Assembly: GCA_039180865.1 (NCBI GenBank)
Contig: JBCDCZ010000038.1
Coordinates: 1 to 23,172 of the forward strand
DNA: 23,172 nucleotides
Origin: JBCDCU01 sp039180865
GTDB lineage: Bacteria > Pseudomonadota > Alphaproteobacteria > Rhizobiales > JACESI01
Direction of reading: 5' to 3'
Below are positions 16,615 through 23,170 of this stretch, one piece after another. The first letter of the stretch is position 1. Each line of letters opens with the position of its first letter. The notes under the pieces are model-generated. The model saw only the letters and a program-made list of their open reading frames with translations. It was not told the origin of the DNA and did not search any database. A program made the translations under genes and the position numbers.

Positions 16615-16694
16615 GTCACTTGGTGGAACGACACTGAAGTTGTCTTGCAGCACTAAGAAAACCGGATCGAACGATTTTGAAAGGCAGTCGAGAC

Positions 16695-16733
16695 GTTTCT
16701 TACGGAAACTTGACATCGTTTCCGGAAATTTCC
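16695..16733. promoter_or_regulatory. Clustered GGAAA/TTTCC half-sites (candidate operator)
   Basis: Five related half-sites lie within 39 bases: GTTTC (16695), GGAAAC (16704), GTTTCC (16718), GGAAA (16724) and TTTCC (16729). They form a perfect dyad CGGAAAC-N8-GTTTCCG (16703-16724) and two perfect 10-bp palindromes, TTTCCGGAAA and GGAAATTTCC. They cover the -35 box and spacer of the promoter for the YARHG gene, as expected of a repressor or autoregulatory site. Confidence 0.55.
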
Positions 16734-16739
16734 AATAAA
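16710..16739 (+). promoter_or_regulatory. Sigma-70 like promoter of the YARHG regulator gene
   Basis: TTGACA (16710-16715) matches the -35 consensus exactly. After an 18-base spacer comes AATAAA (16734-16739), 4 of 6 to TATAAT. Predicted transcription would begin near 16746, about 27 bases before the ATG at 16773. Confidence 0.55.
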
Positions 16740-16772
16740 TAGTCATGAAAATCAGAAGCTTAGAATTTTTTC

Positions 16773-17645
16773 ATGATGGACGATGTAGACCGGAAAAGAG
16801 AGTTCACCTTTGGCGAAGTGCTAACGGAGTTGATGCGTGAGCGCGGTTTTAAATCAGATGAGCAACTCGCGCGTCGCGCCATGCAAATTCAGGAACGTCT
16901 CGCGCCCCGCGTCAACGTTCAGCGTCGTACGATCAACAATTGGCGCAATGATAAATCCACGCCACGCTCCACCGATGACCAACAATTTCGGCTGGTTGCT
17001 GCCGCGCTCAAACTTACAGACGAGGACGTCGCACGCATAGAGCGAATGATCGTCGGCTCACCCCCTCTATCTGAAGAACGCGGGGCCTCGAAACCTGAGG
17101 ATATCGCGGGGCCGATGACTTCCGATGCCGCATCAGCAAGTGCAGCTAACATGGCGACTTCACTGTCGATAAACGCGTTATCGAAGACCGCTTTTTCGCC
17201 AGCGCTTCTTGCGGTAAGCGTCGTCGCTATCGTGGCGCTTGCCATCTTTTATTATTTTGCGGCTGCTCCTTCTTATCTGACGGAAATTTCACCCTCGCAG
17301 CTCCAATTGTCAAAGGGTGGTTTTGTGCTCCCCGATTCCGATAAGCGCGTGGTGACGCAAGACGAGTTGGAAAGACTTTCCGGCTGGGAGCTTTATGTGG
17401 CGCGCAACGAGATTTTCGCCCGAAAGGGACGACCCTTTACACTTGAAACCTCGATCTGTCTGCAGAACCACTTTGATAGCTGGGCGGCAAATGGTGATCA
17501 GCCCAATGGCTGGTACGTCAAGAGATCTGGGGCGCCCGTTGTTTCACAATTGGAATACAAGAACGCAGAGATCATCCGCGAATACGAGTGTCGCGCGCGA
17601 GGCGGGCAGATGAAGTGCGATGGTAGCCTGCACATCTGTCGATGA
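16773..17645 (+). CDS. Membrane-anchored HTH-like regulator with external YARHG domain
   Basis: A 290-residue single-pass protein. The N-terminal ~95 residues are soluble, basic and helical, with an Xre-like arrangement (FTFGEVLTELMRERGFKSDE, then RRTINNWRNDKSTPR followed by LVAAALKL), so I infer cytoplasmic DNA binding. A Ser/Ala-rich linker leads to one transmembrane helix at about 141-164 (FSPALLAVSVVAIVALAIFY). The external part, about 197-250, is a YARHG-type domain: LSGWELYVARNEIFARKGRP, then the CLQNHF and WAANGDQPNGWYVK segments. Four cysteines (C229, C273, C282, C289) are in the exported part and may pair. It diverges from the VWA operon and a half-site array covers its promoter, so it is probably a one-component sensor for that locus. 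The start has only a weak Shine-Dalgarno; ATG 16776 is equally possible. Confidence 0.78.
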   Translation: MMDDVDRKREFTFGEVLTELMRERGFKSDEQLARRAMQIQERLAPRVNVQRRTINNWRNDKSTPRSTDDQQFRLVAAALKLTDEDVARIERMIVGSPPLSEERGASKPEDIAGPMTSDAASASAANMATSLSINALSKTAFSPALLAVSVVAIVALAIFYYFAAAPSYLTEISPSQLQLSKGGFVLPDSDKRVVTQDELERLSGWELYVARNEIFARKGRPFTLETSICLQNHFDSWAANGDQPNGWYVKRSGAPVVSQLEYKNAEIIREYECRARGGQMKCDGSLHICR

Positions 17646-17833
17646 TCTCAATCGGATGTTTGTTTCGGCCGCGTTACAGCCATTCGGCACTCCAGAGCGA
17701 ATGTCCACTCTTTGCACTTCCCGGTCACTGGATGCGAGCAGCCCGAACACCTCCCAAAAACGTCACCCAAAAAGGATGCAAAACCCAGCGCTTTGTTGCA
17801 CACTGTCTGTTCGACTGAAGGAGGAGGACAGTC

Positions 17834-18124
17834 ATGTGTGAGGTATTTGCGGGTCAGGATCCCGAACGCTATGCGGGCGTGACGCGGCGGATCCGGCTCA
17901 ATGGGCAAAGCACCAGCATCAGGCTTGAAAGTGCTTTCTGGGAAGTGATTGACGAGATCGCTGCGAAAGATGGGATGACGACGCCGGTCTTTATCTCAAA
18001 GCTTCATTCTGAAGTGCTGGAATTGCGGGGCGAACCGGAGAATTTCACGTCGCTTCTGAGGTGTGCGTGTCTGAAGTTTCTGGAGAACGCCAAAGCCGCG
18101 AGGCATCCTGTCGCGGCTGAGTAA
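17834..18124 (+). CDS. Ribbon-helix-helix domain protein
   Basis: A 96-residue protein of the ribbon-helix-helix type common in alphaproteobacteria (Pfam RHH_4). The DNA-contacting strand is STSIRLE (residues 26-32), followed by helix one (AFWEVIDEIAAKDGM) and helix two (VFISKLHSEVLELRGEP); the tail NFTSLLRCACLKFLEN is typical of the family. Such proteins are presumed small dimeric DNA-binding regulators, mostly untested. An excellent ribosome binding site (AGGAGGAGGA) precedes the ATG. It sits on the same strand just upstream of the glyoxalase/GMC genes, separated by a 107-base leader with two dyads, and could regulate them. No toxin gene is next to it, so I do not read it as an antitoxin. 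Confidence 0.82.
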   Translation: MCEVFAGQDPERYAGVTRRIRLNGQSTSIRLESAFWEVIDEIAAKDGMTTPVFISKLHSEVLELRGEPENFTSLLRCACLKFLENAKAARHPVAAE

Positions 18125-18155
18125 TGCGGACCCTCTAACACGCAACATGCTCAGC

Positions 18156-18177
18156 GGGTAGTAAACACCTACTACCC
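18156..18177. promoter_or_regulatory. 8-bp inverted repeat upstream of the glyoxalase/GMC genes
   Basis: GGGTAGTA (18156-18163) and TACTACCC (18170-18177) form a perfect dyad with a 6-base centre, 32 bases after the ribbon-helix-helix gene. It has no following T-run, so an operator is at least as likely as a terminator. Confidence 0.45.
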
Positions 18178-18204
18178 AGCCGAAAAACTCCGCTTCTACC
18201 CTAA

Positions 18205-18223
18205 CCCCTGCATGATGCAGGGG
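18205..18223. promoter_or_regulatory. Dyad overlapping the ribosome binding site of the glyoxalase-like gene
   Basis: CCCCTGCAT-G-ATGCAGGGG is a perfect 19-base palindrome. In RNA it can fold as a 7-bp stem CCCCTGC/GCAGGGG with a 5-base loop, and its 3' GGGG is the beginning of the Shine-Dalgarno GGGGAGGA. It could limit translation of the downstream TTG-started gene, or serve as an operator. Confidence 0.45.
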
Positions 18224-18231
18224 AGGAAGCA

Positions 18232-18627
18232 TTGGCAAAAGCAATTCACTCGATGATCCGGGTTTTGGACGAGGCCCGGTCAGTCGAGTTTTACGACAAG
18301 GCCTTCGGCCTGAAAGTCGCGGAGCGTCTCGATTTCCCGAACTTTACGCTCGTCTATCTCGGCAATTCGGAAAATGATTTTGAGCTCGAACTGACGATCA
18401 ATAAGGATCAGACCGAGCCCTACGACCTTGGCAATGGCTATGGTCATATCGCCGTTACGGTCGATGACCTTGATGCCGAACATGCCCGCTTCGAGGCTGA
18501 GGGGCTCGCGCCCCGTAAGCTCGTCGAATTCGCACCCGCCGGAGATGTCATTGCAAAGTTCTTCTTCGTGAAGGACCCGGATGGCTACGAAATCGAGGTG
18601 CTCCAGCGCGGCGGGCGCTACCAGTAA
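18232..18627 (+). CDS. VOC family protein, glyoxalase I-like
   Basis: A 131-residue vicinal-oxygen-chelate protein. All four metal ligands of glyoxalase I are present at matching places: H6 (AIHSMIRVLD), E53 (ELELTINKD), H72 (GYGHIAVTVDD) and E122 (DPDGYEIEVL), against H5, E56, H74 and E122 of E. coli GloA. It could therefore isomerise the glutathione hemithioacetal of methylglyoxal, though related dioxygenases and lyases share the ligands. The start must be TTG at 18232: GGGGAGGA is correctly spaced and no in-frame ATG exists upstream. The product begins MAKAIHSMIR, as expected for GloA relatives. The next gene begins 20 bases after its stop, so it appears to head the GMC dehydrogenase operon, perhaps removing reactive carbonyls made there. 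Confidence 0.85.
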   Translation: MAKAIHSMIRVLDEARSVEFYDKAFGLKVAERLDFPNFTLVYLGNSENDFELELTINKDQTEPYDLGNGYGHIAVTVDDLDAEHARFEAEGLAPRKLVEFAPAGDVIAKFFFVKDPDGYEIEVLQRGGRYQ

Positions 18628-18647
18628 CACGTCCCGGGGAGGAGAAA

Positions 18648-19172
18648 ATGGAAGGACACTTGGACCCGAAAGGGCTGACACGGCGTCAGCTGTTGTCGCA
18701 AGCGACAGCGGCAGGCGCTGCTTTTGTAGTGGGTGCGGGCTTTATCGCAGCGCCGACTGGTGCATGGGCGGCTGAAACCAAAGCGCTCAAGCCGGAAACA
18801 TTCGCAACGCTCGTTCAGATGGCACGCGATATCTATCCGCACGACAAGGTCGGCGATGAATATTACGTCGTTGCCGTCAAAGGTTACGACACGGCCGAGG
18901 CGGCATCCGGAATCGAAGCCGGCATAGCAGCCCTTGATGCAGCAGCCCAGGGCAAAGGATTTAAGAACTATCTTGGCGCCGGCTGGGAGCGCGACCGCGT
19001 CGATATTCTGCGCGGGATGGAAGAAAGCGCGTTCTTCCAGCAGATCCGCGGAGGACTGGTGACCGGACTTTATAACCAGAAGGCCGTCTGGCCGATCTTT
19101 GGTTATGAAGGCGCTTCCTTTGAGCACGGCGGTTACATCAAACGCGGCTTCAACGACATCGCCTGGCTTTGA
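18648..19172 (+). CDS. Small Tat-exported subunit of GMC dehydrogenase (gluconate 2-dehydrogenase subunit 3-like)
   Basis: A 174-residue protein with a twin-arginine signal peptide: TRRQLLSQATAAGAAFVVGA (11-30) and likely cleavage after GAWA at residue 41. The mature part begins ETFATLVQMARDIYPHD, characteristic of the gamma (hitch-hiker) subunit of membrane-bound FAD sugar and alcohol dehydrogenases. That subunit carries the folded flavoprotein, which lacks its own signal, through the Tat system. GGGGAGGAG precedes the ATG. It lies 12 bases before the GMC gene. Known relatives include the small subunits of FAD glucose dehydrogenase, sorbitol dehydrogenase and the Caulobacter lactose-oxidising LacC. 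Confidence 0.87.
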   Translation: MEGHLDPKGLTRRQLLSQATAAGAAFVVGAGFIAAPTGAWAAETKALKPETFATLVQMARDIYPHDKVGDEYYVVAVKGYDTAEAASGIEAGIAALDAAAQGKGFKNYLGAGWERDRVDILRGMEESAFFQQIRGGLVTGLYNQKAVWPIFGYEGASFEHGGYIKRGFNDIAWL

Positions 19173-19184
19173 GGGGAGAGAACC

Positions 19185-20753
19185 ATGACGGCACCTTTTG
19201 ATCTCACCGACGACAGCGTTGTTGTCGTAATCGGAACCGGCGCGGGCGGCGGCGTCCTGGCCAACGAACTTGCGCAGAAGGGCGTGAGTGTGGTCGCGCT
19301 TGAGGCGGGCGGACGGCATCTGCCCCAGGACTTCATCAATGACGAATGGGATAGCTTCGGTCAGCTTGCCTGGCTCGACCCACGCTCCACGTCGGGCGAT
19401 TGGCGTGTCGCGAAAGACTTTTCCGGCCTTCCGGCCTGGATCGTGAAATCGGTCGGCGGCACCACGCAGCACTGGGCGGGCGCGAGCTTGCGTTTCCAGG
19501 ACCATGAATGGAAGGCGGCGACGACCTATGGCAACGTCCAGGGCGCGACCTTGCTCGACTGGCCGATCGACGCTGCTGAGATGGACCCCTGGTACACCAA
19601 GGCGGAAGATAAGCTCGGCGTCACGCGGACCGGCAATCGACCGGGATTGCCTGGCAACAACAATTACATGGTGTTTGAGAAGGGCGCGAAAGCGCTCGGC
19701 TACAAGCAAGTCCACACCGGCCGCATGGCAATCAATTCCGACGACAGCCGCGGGACAATGTGCCAGCAGACGGGCTTCTGCTTCCAGGGTTGCAAATGGG
19801 GTTCGAAATGGTCCGCCGGTTACATCGATATTCCAAAAGGGGAGGCGACGGGTAATCTGGAAGTCCGGCCAAATTCCCACGTCGCGCGGATCCTGCACAA
19901 TGATCAGGGCAAGGTAACGGGCGTTGAATATTTCGACAAAGACGGCAACCTGCAGATGCAGAAGGCCCGCGTCGTTTCCGTCGCAGGAAACTCGTTCGAG
20001 AGCCCAAGGCTTCTCATGAATTCCGCATCCTCCATGTTTCCCGACGGGCTTGCGAACAGTTCCGGCCAGGTCGGTCGCAACTATATGCGGCATATGACAG
20101 GCTCGGTTTATGCAGTCTTCGATCAACCGGTGAAGATGTGGCGCGGCACGACCATGGCGGGCATCATCCAGGATGAATCCCGGCACGATCCAAGCCGCGG
20201 CTTCGTCGGAGGTTATGAGCTTGAAACGCTCGCCCTTGGACTGCCGTTCATGGCAGCCTTCCTCGATCCGGGCGCTTGGGGACGGGAATTCACCTCAGCC
20301 CTCGATGCCTACGAGAACATGGCCGGGATGTGGATTGTCGGCGAAGATATGCCGAAGGAAACAAACCGGGTCACGCTCAACCATGATGTGAAGGACAAGT
20401 ACGGGCTGCCCGTGGCGAATGTGCATTTCGACGATCACCCGAATGACATTGCGATGCGCAACCACGCCTATAAGCAAGGCGCAGCGGTTTATGAGGCTGT
20501 CGGCGCAACGCGGACCTTCCCAACGCCGCCTTATCCCTCAACCCACAATCTTGGGACAAACCGCATGTCTGAGAGGGCACGGGACGGCGTGGTGAACAAA
20601 TGGGGGCAGACCCACGATATCCCCAATCTGTTCATTTCCGACGGTTCACAATTTACAACCGGTGCGGCGGAAAATCCGACGTTGACGATTGTGGCGCTTG
20701 CGATCCGCCAGGCCGATCATCTAGCCAAGGAATTGTCAGCTGGAAACCTCTAG
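19185..20753 (+). CDS. GMC oxidoreductase, FAD catalytic subunit with probable [3Fe-4S] cluster
   Basis: A 522-residue flavoprotein of the glucose-methanol-choline family. The FAD-binding GxGxxG is G17-T-G19-A-G-G22 with the following E40-A-G-G; GGTTQHWAGASLRF (91-104) is the second FAD block. The active-site pair is H454 (YPSTHNLGTNRM) and N497 (TTGAAENPTLTI). C193, C199 and C203 have C-x5-C-x3-C spacing, which in the Burkholderia FAD glucose dehydrogenase alpha subunit binds a [3Fe-4S] cluster. There is no signal peptide, consistent with co-export by the Tat subunit encoded just upstream, so it should act in the periplasm on a sugar, sugar alcohol or glucoside C3 hydroxyl. A terminator-like hairpin follows directly, and no cytochrome c gene is present. 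Confidence 0.9.
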   Translation: MTAPFDLTDDSVVVVIGTGAGGGVLANELAQKGVSVVALEAGGRHLPQDFINDEWDSFGQLAWLDPRSTSGDWRVAKDFSGLPAWIVKSVGGTTQHWAGASLRFQDHEWKAATTYGNVQGATLLDWPIDAAEMDPWYTKAEDKLGVTRTGNRPGLPGNNNYMVFEKGAKALGYKQVHTGRMAINSDDSRGTMCQQTGFCFQGCKWGSKWSAGYIDIPKGEATGNLEVRPNSHVARILHNDQGKVTGVEYFDKDGNLQMQKARVVSVAGNSFESPRLLMNSASSMFPDGLANSSGQVGRNYMRHMTGSVYAVFDQPVKMWRGTTMAGIIQDESRHDPSRGFVGGYELETLALGLPFMAAFLDPGAWGREFTSALDAYENMAGMWIVGEDMPKETNRVTLNHDVKDKYGLPVANVHFDDHPNDIAMRNHAYKQGAAVYEAVGATRTFPTPPYPSTHNLGTNRMSERARDGVVNKWGQTHDIPNLFISDGSQFTTGAAENPTLTIVALAIRQADHLAKELSAGNL

Positions 20754-20759
20754 ACCAGT

Positions 20760-20788
20760 CGCAGTGCCCGGCGCGTTCGGGCACTGCG
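20760..20788. terminator. Hairpin between convergent GMC and cupin genes
   Basis: A perfect 11-bp stem CGCAGTGCCCG / CGGGCACTGCG with a 7-base loop begins seven bases after the GMC stop codon and lies 32 bases from the cupin stop. It probably ends transcription from both sides, although no strong T-run follows. Confidence 0.6.
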
Positions 20789-20819
20789 TGTATCTGTGGT
20801 CAAACGCGCTCGCGAAGGC

Positions 20820-21146
20820 CTAGCTTTCGCCTGGCGTATCGACCCTTTCTTCCAGAAGTTCAACCTCGATAAAGGCGCACTCGAAGTCATTGCCGTTGAT
20901 GACGTCGTGCTCGACGCCGATTTCGCGATAATAGGGCACCCCGTTTTGGAGATGCGCCTCGACCCGTTCGCCTCCGCCGAGATCGATTTCCAAAACACCG
21001 TCGAACAGGGGAACAACCACATAATCATAATCGTGGCGGTGCCAACCGGTGTTGTCTCCGCGTTTTGCAAATCGCCATTCAGTGACGCGGACCCGGTCGT
21101 TCTCGATCGTTATGGTTGGTTTTGCAGTACCGTTTGTAGAACACAT
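20820..21146 (-). CDS. Small cupin-domain protein
   Basis: A 108-residue single-domain cupin. Motif 1 is TGWHRHDYDYVVVPLFDG with H36 and H38, the usual Glu being replaced by Asp or Tyr nearby; motif 2 supplies H80 in REIGVEHDVING. A metal-binding beta barrel is expected, cytosolic, with no recognisable specificity. I start at 21146 because AGGAG is eight bases upstream on the minus strand; ten extra codons to 21176 would run through that site. It is convergent with the GMC gene and divergent from the DUF4259-like gene, so it is probably a single-gene unit. Confidence 0.82.
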   Translation of the reverse strand: MCSTNGTAKPTITIENDRVRVTEWRFAKRGDNTGWHRHDYDYVVVPLFDGVLEIDLGGGERVEAHLQNGVPYYREIGVEHDVINGNDFECAFIEVELLEERVDTPGES

Positions 21147-21295
21147 GCCCAAATCTCCTAGACCCCAGGTAAGCACCCATTAACTCACCGGAGAACCAAT
21201 CGGAGTAATGAGAGGAAGCCGCCAGCAAATCTTAGGGAATTTGGCACATGCTGATCGCGATGGCGAACTGAAATGGGCCCAATTCGGAGAAGACC

Positions 21296-21949
21296 ATGGG
21301 AACCTGGAGTGCAGGAAGTTTCGGCAATGATACGGCTCTCGATTTTGTCGAGGACGTGGAGGATTTCGCGAAGCTTCGGGAGACTCTGCTGAAGCTTTCA
21401 GCCGTGTCAGGTGAGCTTGATGCCGATACGGCCTCCATCGCGATCGCTGCCTGCGACCTTCTTGCAGCGAGCATCGAGCGGCCACCGGGTGACCTACCGG
21501 ACATTCCCGATTTGAGCGGGCATGACGTCTCCGACGATCTTCTGGATAAGGCAAAATCCCTTGTCGCCCATGTCAGATCCAATTCTGAGCTCGCCGAACT
21601 CTGGTCGGAAGAGGATGATGAGGAATGGCAAGAGGAACTGGACGCACTTGTTGTGCGCCTCACACCTTCCCAACCTTACGTCGAGCCCGAAAAACCTCAA
21701 AAACCCGATCTGCCTGATGACTTCATTGGCTATTGCTATATCTGCCACGGAATGGTGACGGAGAGGGACGGGTTTCACTTCGAATATAGATTTGCCAGCG
21801 GCATTAAGATCGGCAACTACCCACATCGTAAATGTATCAAAGAAACCATCTCGATAGACGGACTATATTGGAATCCCGACGGCTCTCCCACGGAAGAGAC
21901 GCGCAAAAAGCTTCTCCAAGCTATGGGCGTAGAAGACGACGAGATTTGA
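21296..21949 (+). CDS. DUF4259-like protein with C-terminal CxxC/HxxC motif
   Basis: A 217-residue acidic cytosolic protein. The N-terminal ~125 residues match the DUF4259 pattern: MGTWSAGSFGNDTALDFVED, an alanine-rich helical middle (TASIAIAACDLLAASIERPP) and SELAELWSEEDDEEWQEELD. The function of this domain is unknown. After a Pro/Glu linker (VEPEKPQKPDLPDD) comes a further 75 residues with C147-x2-C150 and H177-x2-C180 (CYICHGMV, NYPHRKC), a plausible single zinc site not usual for the domain. GGAGAAG lies just before the ATG. It has no same-strand partner; the next gene begins 240 bases on. Confidence 0.78.
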   Translation: MGTWSAGSFGNDTALDFVEDVEDFAKLRETLLKLSAVSGELDADTASIAIAACDLLAASIERPPGDLPDIPDLSGHDVSDDLLDKAKSLVAHVRSNSELAELWSEEDDEEWQEELDALVVRLTPSQPYVEPEKPQKPDLPDDFIGYCYICHGMVTERDGFHFEYRFASGIKIGNYPHRKCIKETISIDGLYWNPDGSPTEETRKKLLQAMGVEDDEI

Positions 21950-22148
21950 AACAGTTTGCGGTCTTGGAAGTAAGGACGCGCTGTGGGTCGGCATAAGAGC
22001 AGTGCAATTTGCATGCAGTCATGAGTAATTTTTAGGCAGTTAGCCTTAAACACATTGATTGCGAGCAAAGTATCGCAAACGCCCATCCGGAAAAGAAATA
22101 TCCAGAAAATTCAGACACCTAGCGTCCGGCTCGTGTGCCGCACTACGC

Positions 22149-22164
22149 TTGGCACAGCCTTTGC
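22149..22164 (+). promoter_or_regulatory. Sigma-54 (-24/-12) promoter of the ABC ATPase gene
   Basis: TTGGCAC-A-GCCT-TTGC matches the sigma-54 consensus TTGGCACG-N4-TTGC except at one base, with exactly ten bases between the GG (22151-22152) and GC (22163-22164). Transcription would start near 22176, 14 bases before the ATG. A perfect odd palindrome TGCAA-T-TTGCA at 22003-22013, about 165 bases upstream of the predicted start, is a candidate enhancer-binding site. Confidence 0.65.
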
Positions 22165-22189
22165 CAAACAATGAACGCTGGGGGGAAGA

Positions 22190-23170
22190 ATGCCTGTTGC
22201 GCTCGAATGTATCTCATTGACGAAGTCTTATGGCGACATGGTCGCGGTCAATGCCATCGACCAGAAGTTTGAAGCCGGGACCTATGCCTGTCTTCTCGGA
22301 CCATCGGGCTGCGGTAAGAGTTCGACACTTCGTATGATCGCCGGCCATGAGATGGTCACCTCCGGGGATATTATCCTCGGGAGCGACAACATCACGGATG
22401 TGGCGCCAGCAAAACGCGAAACGTCGATGATGTTTCAAAACTATGCGCTCTTTCCGCATCTTTCCGTCTTGGACAATGTCGCCTTCAGCCTGAAAGTCCG
22501 CGGTATCGATAAAACGACTCGACACAAGGAAGCGAAAAAGCTCCTCGATCTTGTTGATATGGGCTCTTACCGTGACCGCCTGCCGTCCCAGTTATCCGGC
22601 GGCCAGCAGCAGCGCGTGGCGCTCGCGAGAGCCCTTGTCACCAAACCGAGCCTGCTTCTTCTCGACGAACCGCTCTCCGCGCTCGATCCGTTCCTGCGCA
22701 TCAGGATGCGGACCGAACTGAAGCGCCTTCAGCGTGAACTTGGGATCACCTTCATCCATGTGACCCACAGCCAAGACGAGGCGCTGGCGCTCGCCGATCT
22801 CGTCATCGTCATGAACGAAGGGAAGATCGAGCAGGCGGGAAGTGCGCGGGAGATTTTCAATCAGCCCAAGACAGAATTCGTCGCGCGCTTCATCGGCGGC
22901 CACAACGTGCTTCCGCAGGCGGGTGGCAAACACGCAATCCGCGCAGACAAGATCGCAATAAGGAAATCTGCGGGCGAGGGCACTGTCGCAGCACAGGTTA
23001 GCGCAATTGAATTTCTAGGCACCACGGTAAGCGTCTCCATGGAGGCCGGTGACCTCGGCGAGATCGTCGCCTCGGTGTCTGAAAACAGCTTCTTCGACGA
23101 CGCATATGATGTCGGCGAGAAGGTTCATGTGGGCTGGGAGGCGCAAGACCTCCACAAACTGGCGGGCTGA
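22190..23170 (+). CDS. ABC transporter ATP-binding protein, PotA-like
   Basis: The 326-residue ATPase of a binding-protein-dependent importer of the spermidine/putrescine and iron/thiamine group. Walker A is GPSGCGKSS (37-45), the Q-loop is Q83 in MMFQNYALFPH, the signature is LSGGQQQRVALARAL (135-149), Walker B is LLLLDEPLSALD (155-166) and the H-loop is H193 in HVTHSQDEAL. The last 80 residues form a TOBE-type domain (AIRADKIAIRK, VSAIEFLGTTVSV). GGGGGGAAG precedes the ATG. The stop is two bases from the window end, so permease and binding-protein genes probably follow. The sigma-54 type promoter suggests nitrogen-linked expression and so a nitrogenous substrate such as a polyamine, opine or amino acid derivative; that is inference. 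Confidence 0.92.
   Translation: MPVALECISLTKSYGDMVAVNAIDQKFEAGTYACLLGPSGCGKSSTLRMIAGHEMVTSGDIILGSDNITDVAPAKRETSMMFQNYALFPHLSVLDNVAFSLKVRGIDKTTRHKEAKKLLDLVDMGSYRDRLPSQLSGGQQQRVALARALVTKPSLLLLDEPLSALDPFLRIRMRTELKRLQRELGITFIHVTHSQDEALALADLVIVMNEGKIEQAGSAREIFNQPKTEFVARFIGGHNVLPQAGGKHAIRADKIAIRKSAGEGTVAAQVSAIEFLGTTVSVSMEAGDLGEIVASVSENSFFDDAYDVGEKVHVGWEAQDLHKLAG

Noticed and set aside
17834..18124. Ribbon-helix-helix protein as an antitoxin
   Set aside because: No small toxin-like gene lies beside it, and its sequence fits the stand-alone alphaproteobacterial group.
18618..20186. Minus-strand open frame of 522 codons opposite the small subunit and GMC genes
   Set aside because: The plus-strand genes have clear Tat, FAD and active-site motifs; the antisense frame is a by-product of their codon bias.
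21230..21260. TTTGGCAC upstream of the DUF4259-like gene as a sigma-54 promoter
   Set aside because: The -24 part is present, but there is no TTGC at the required distance.
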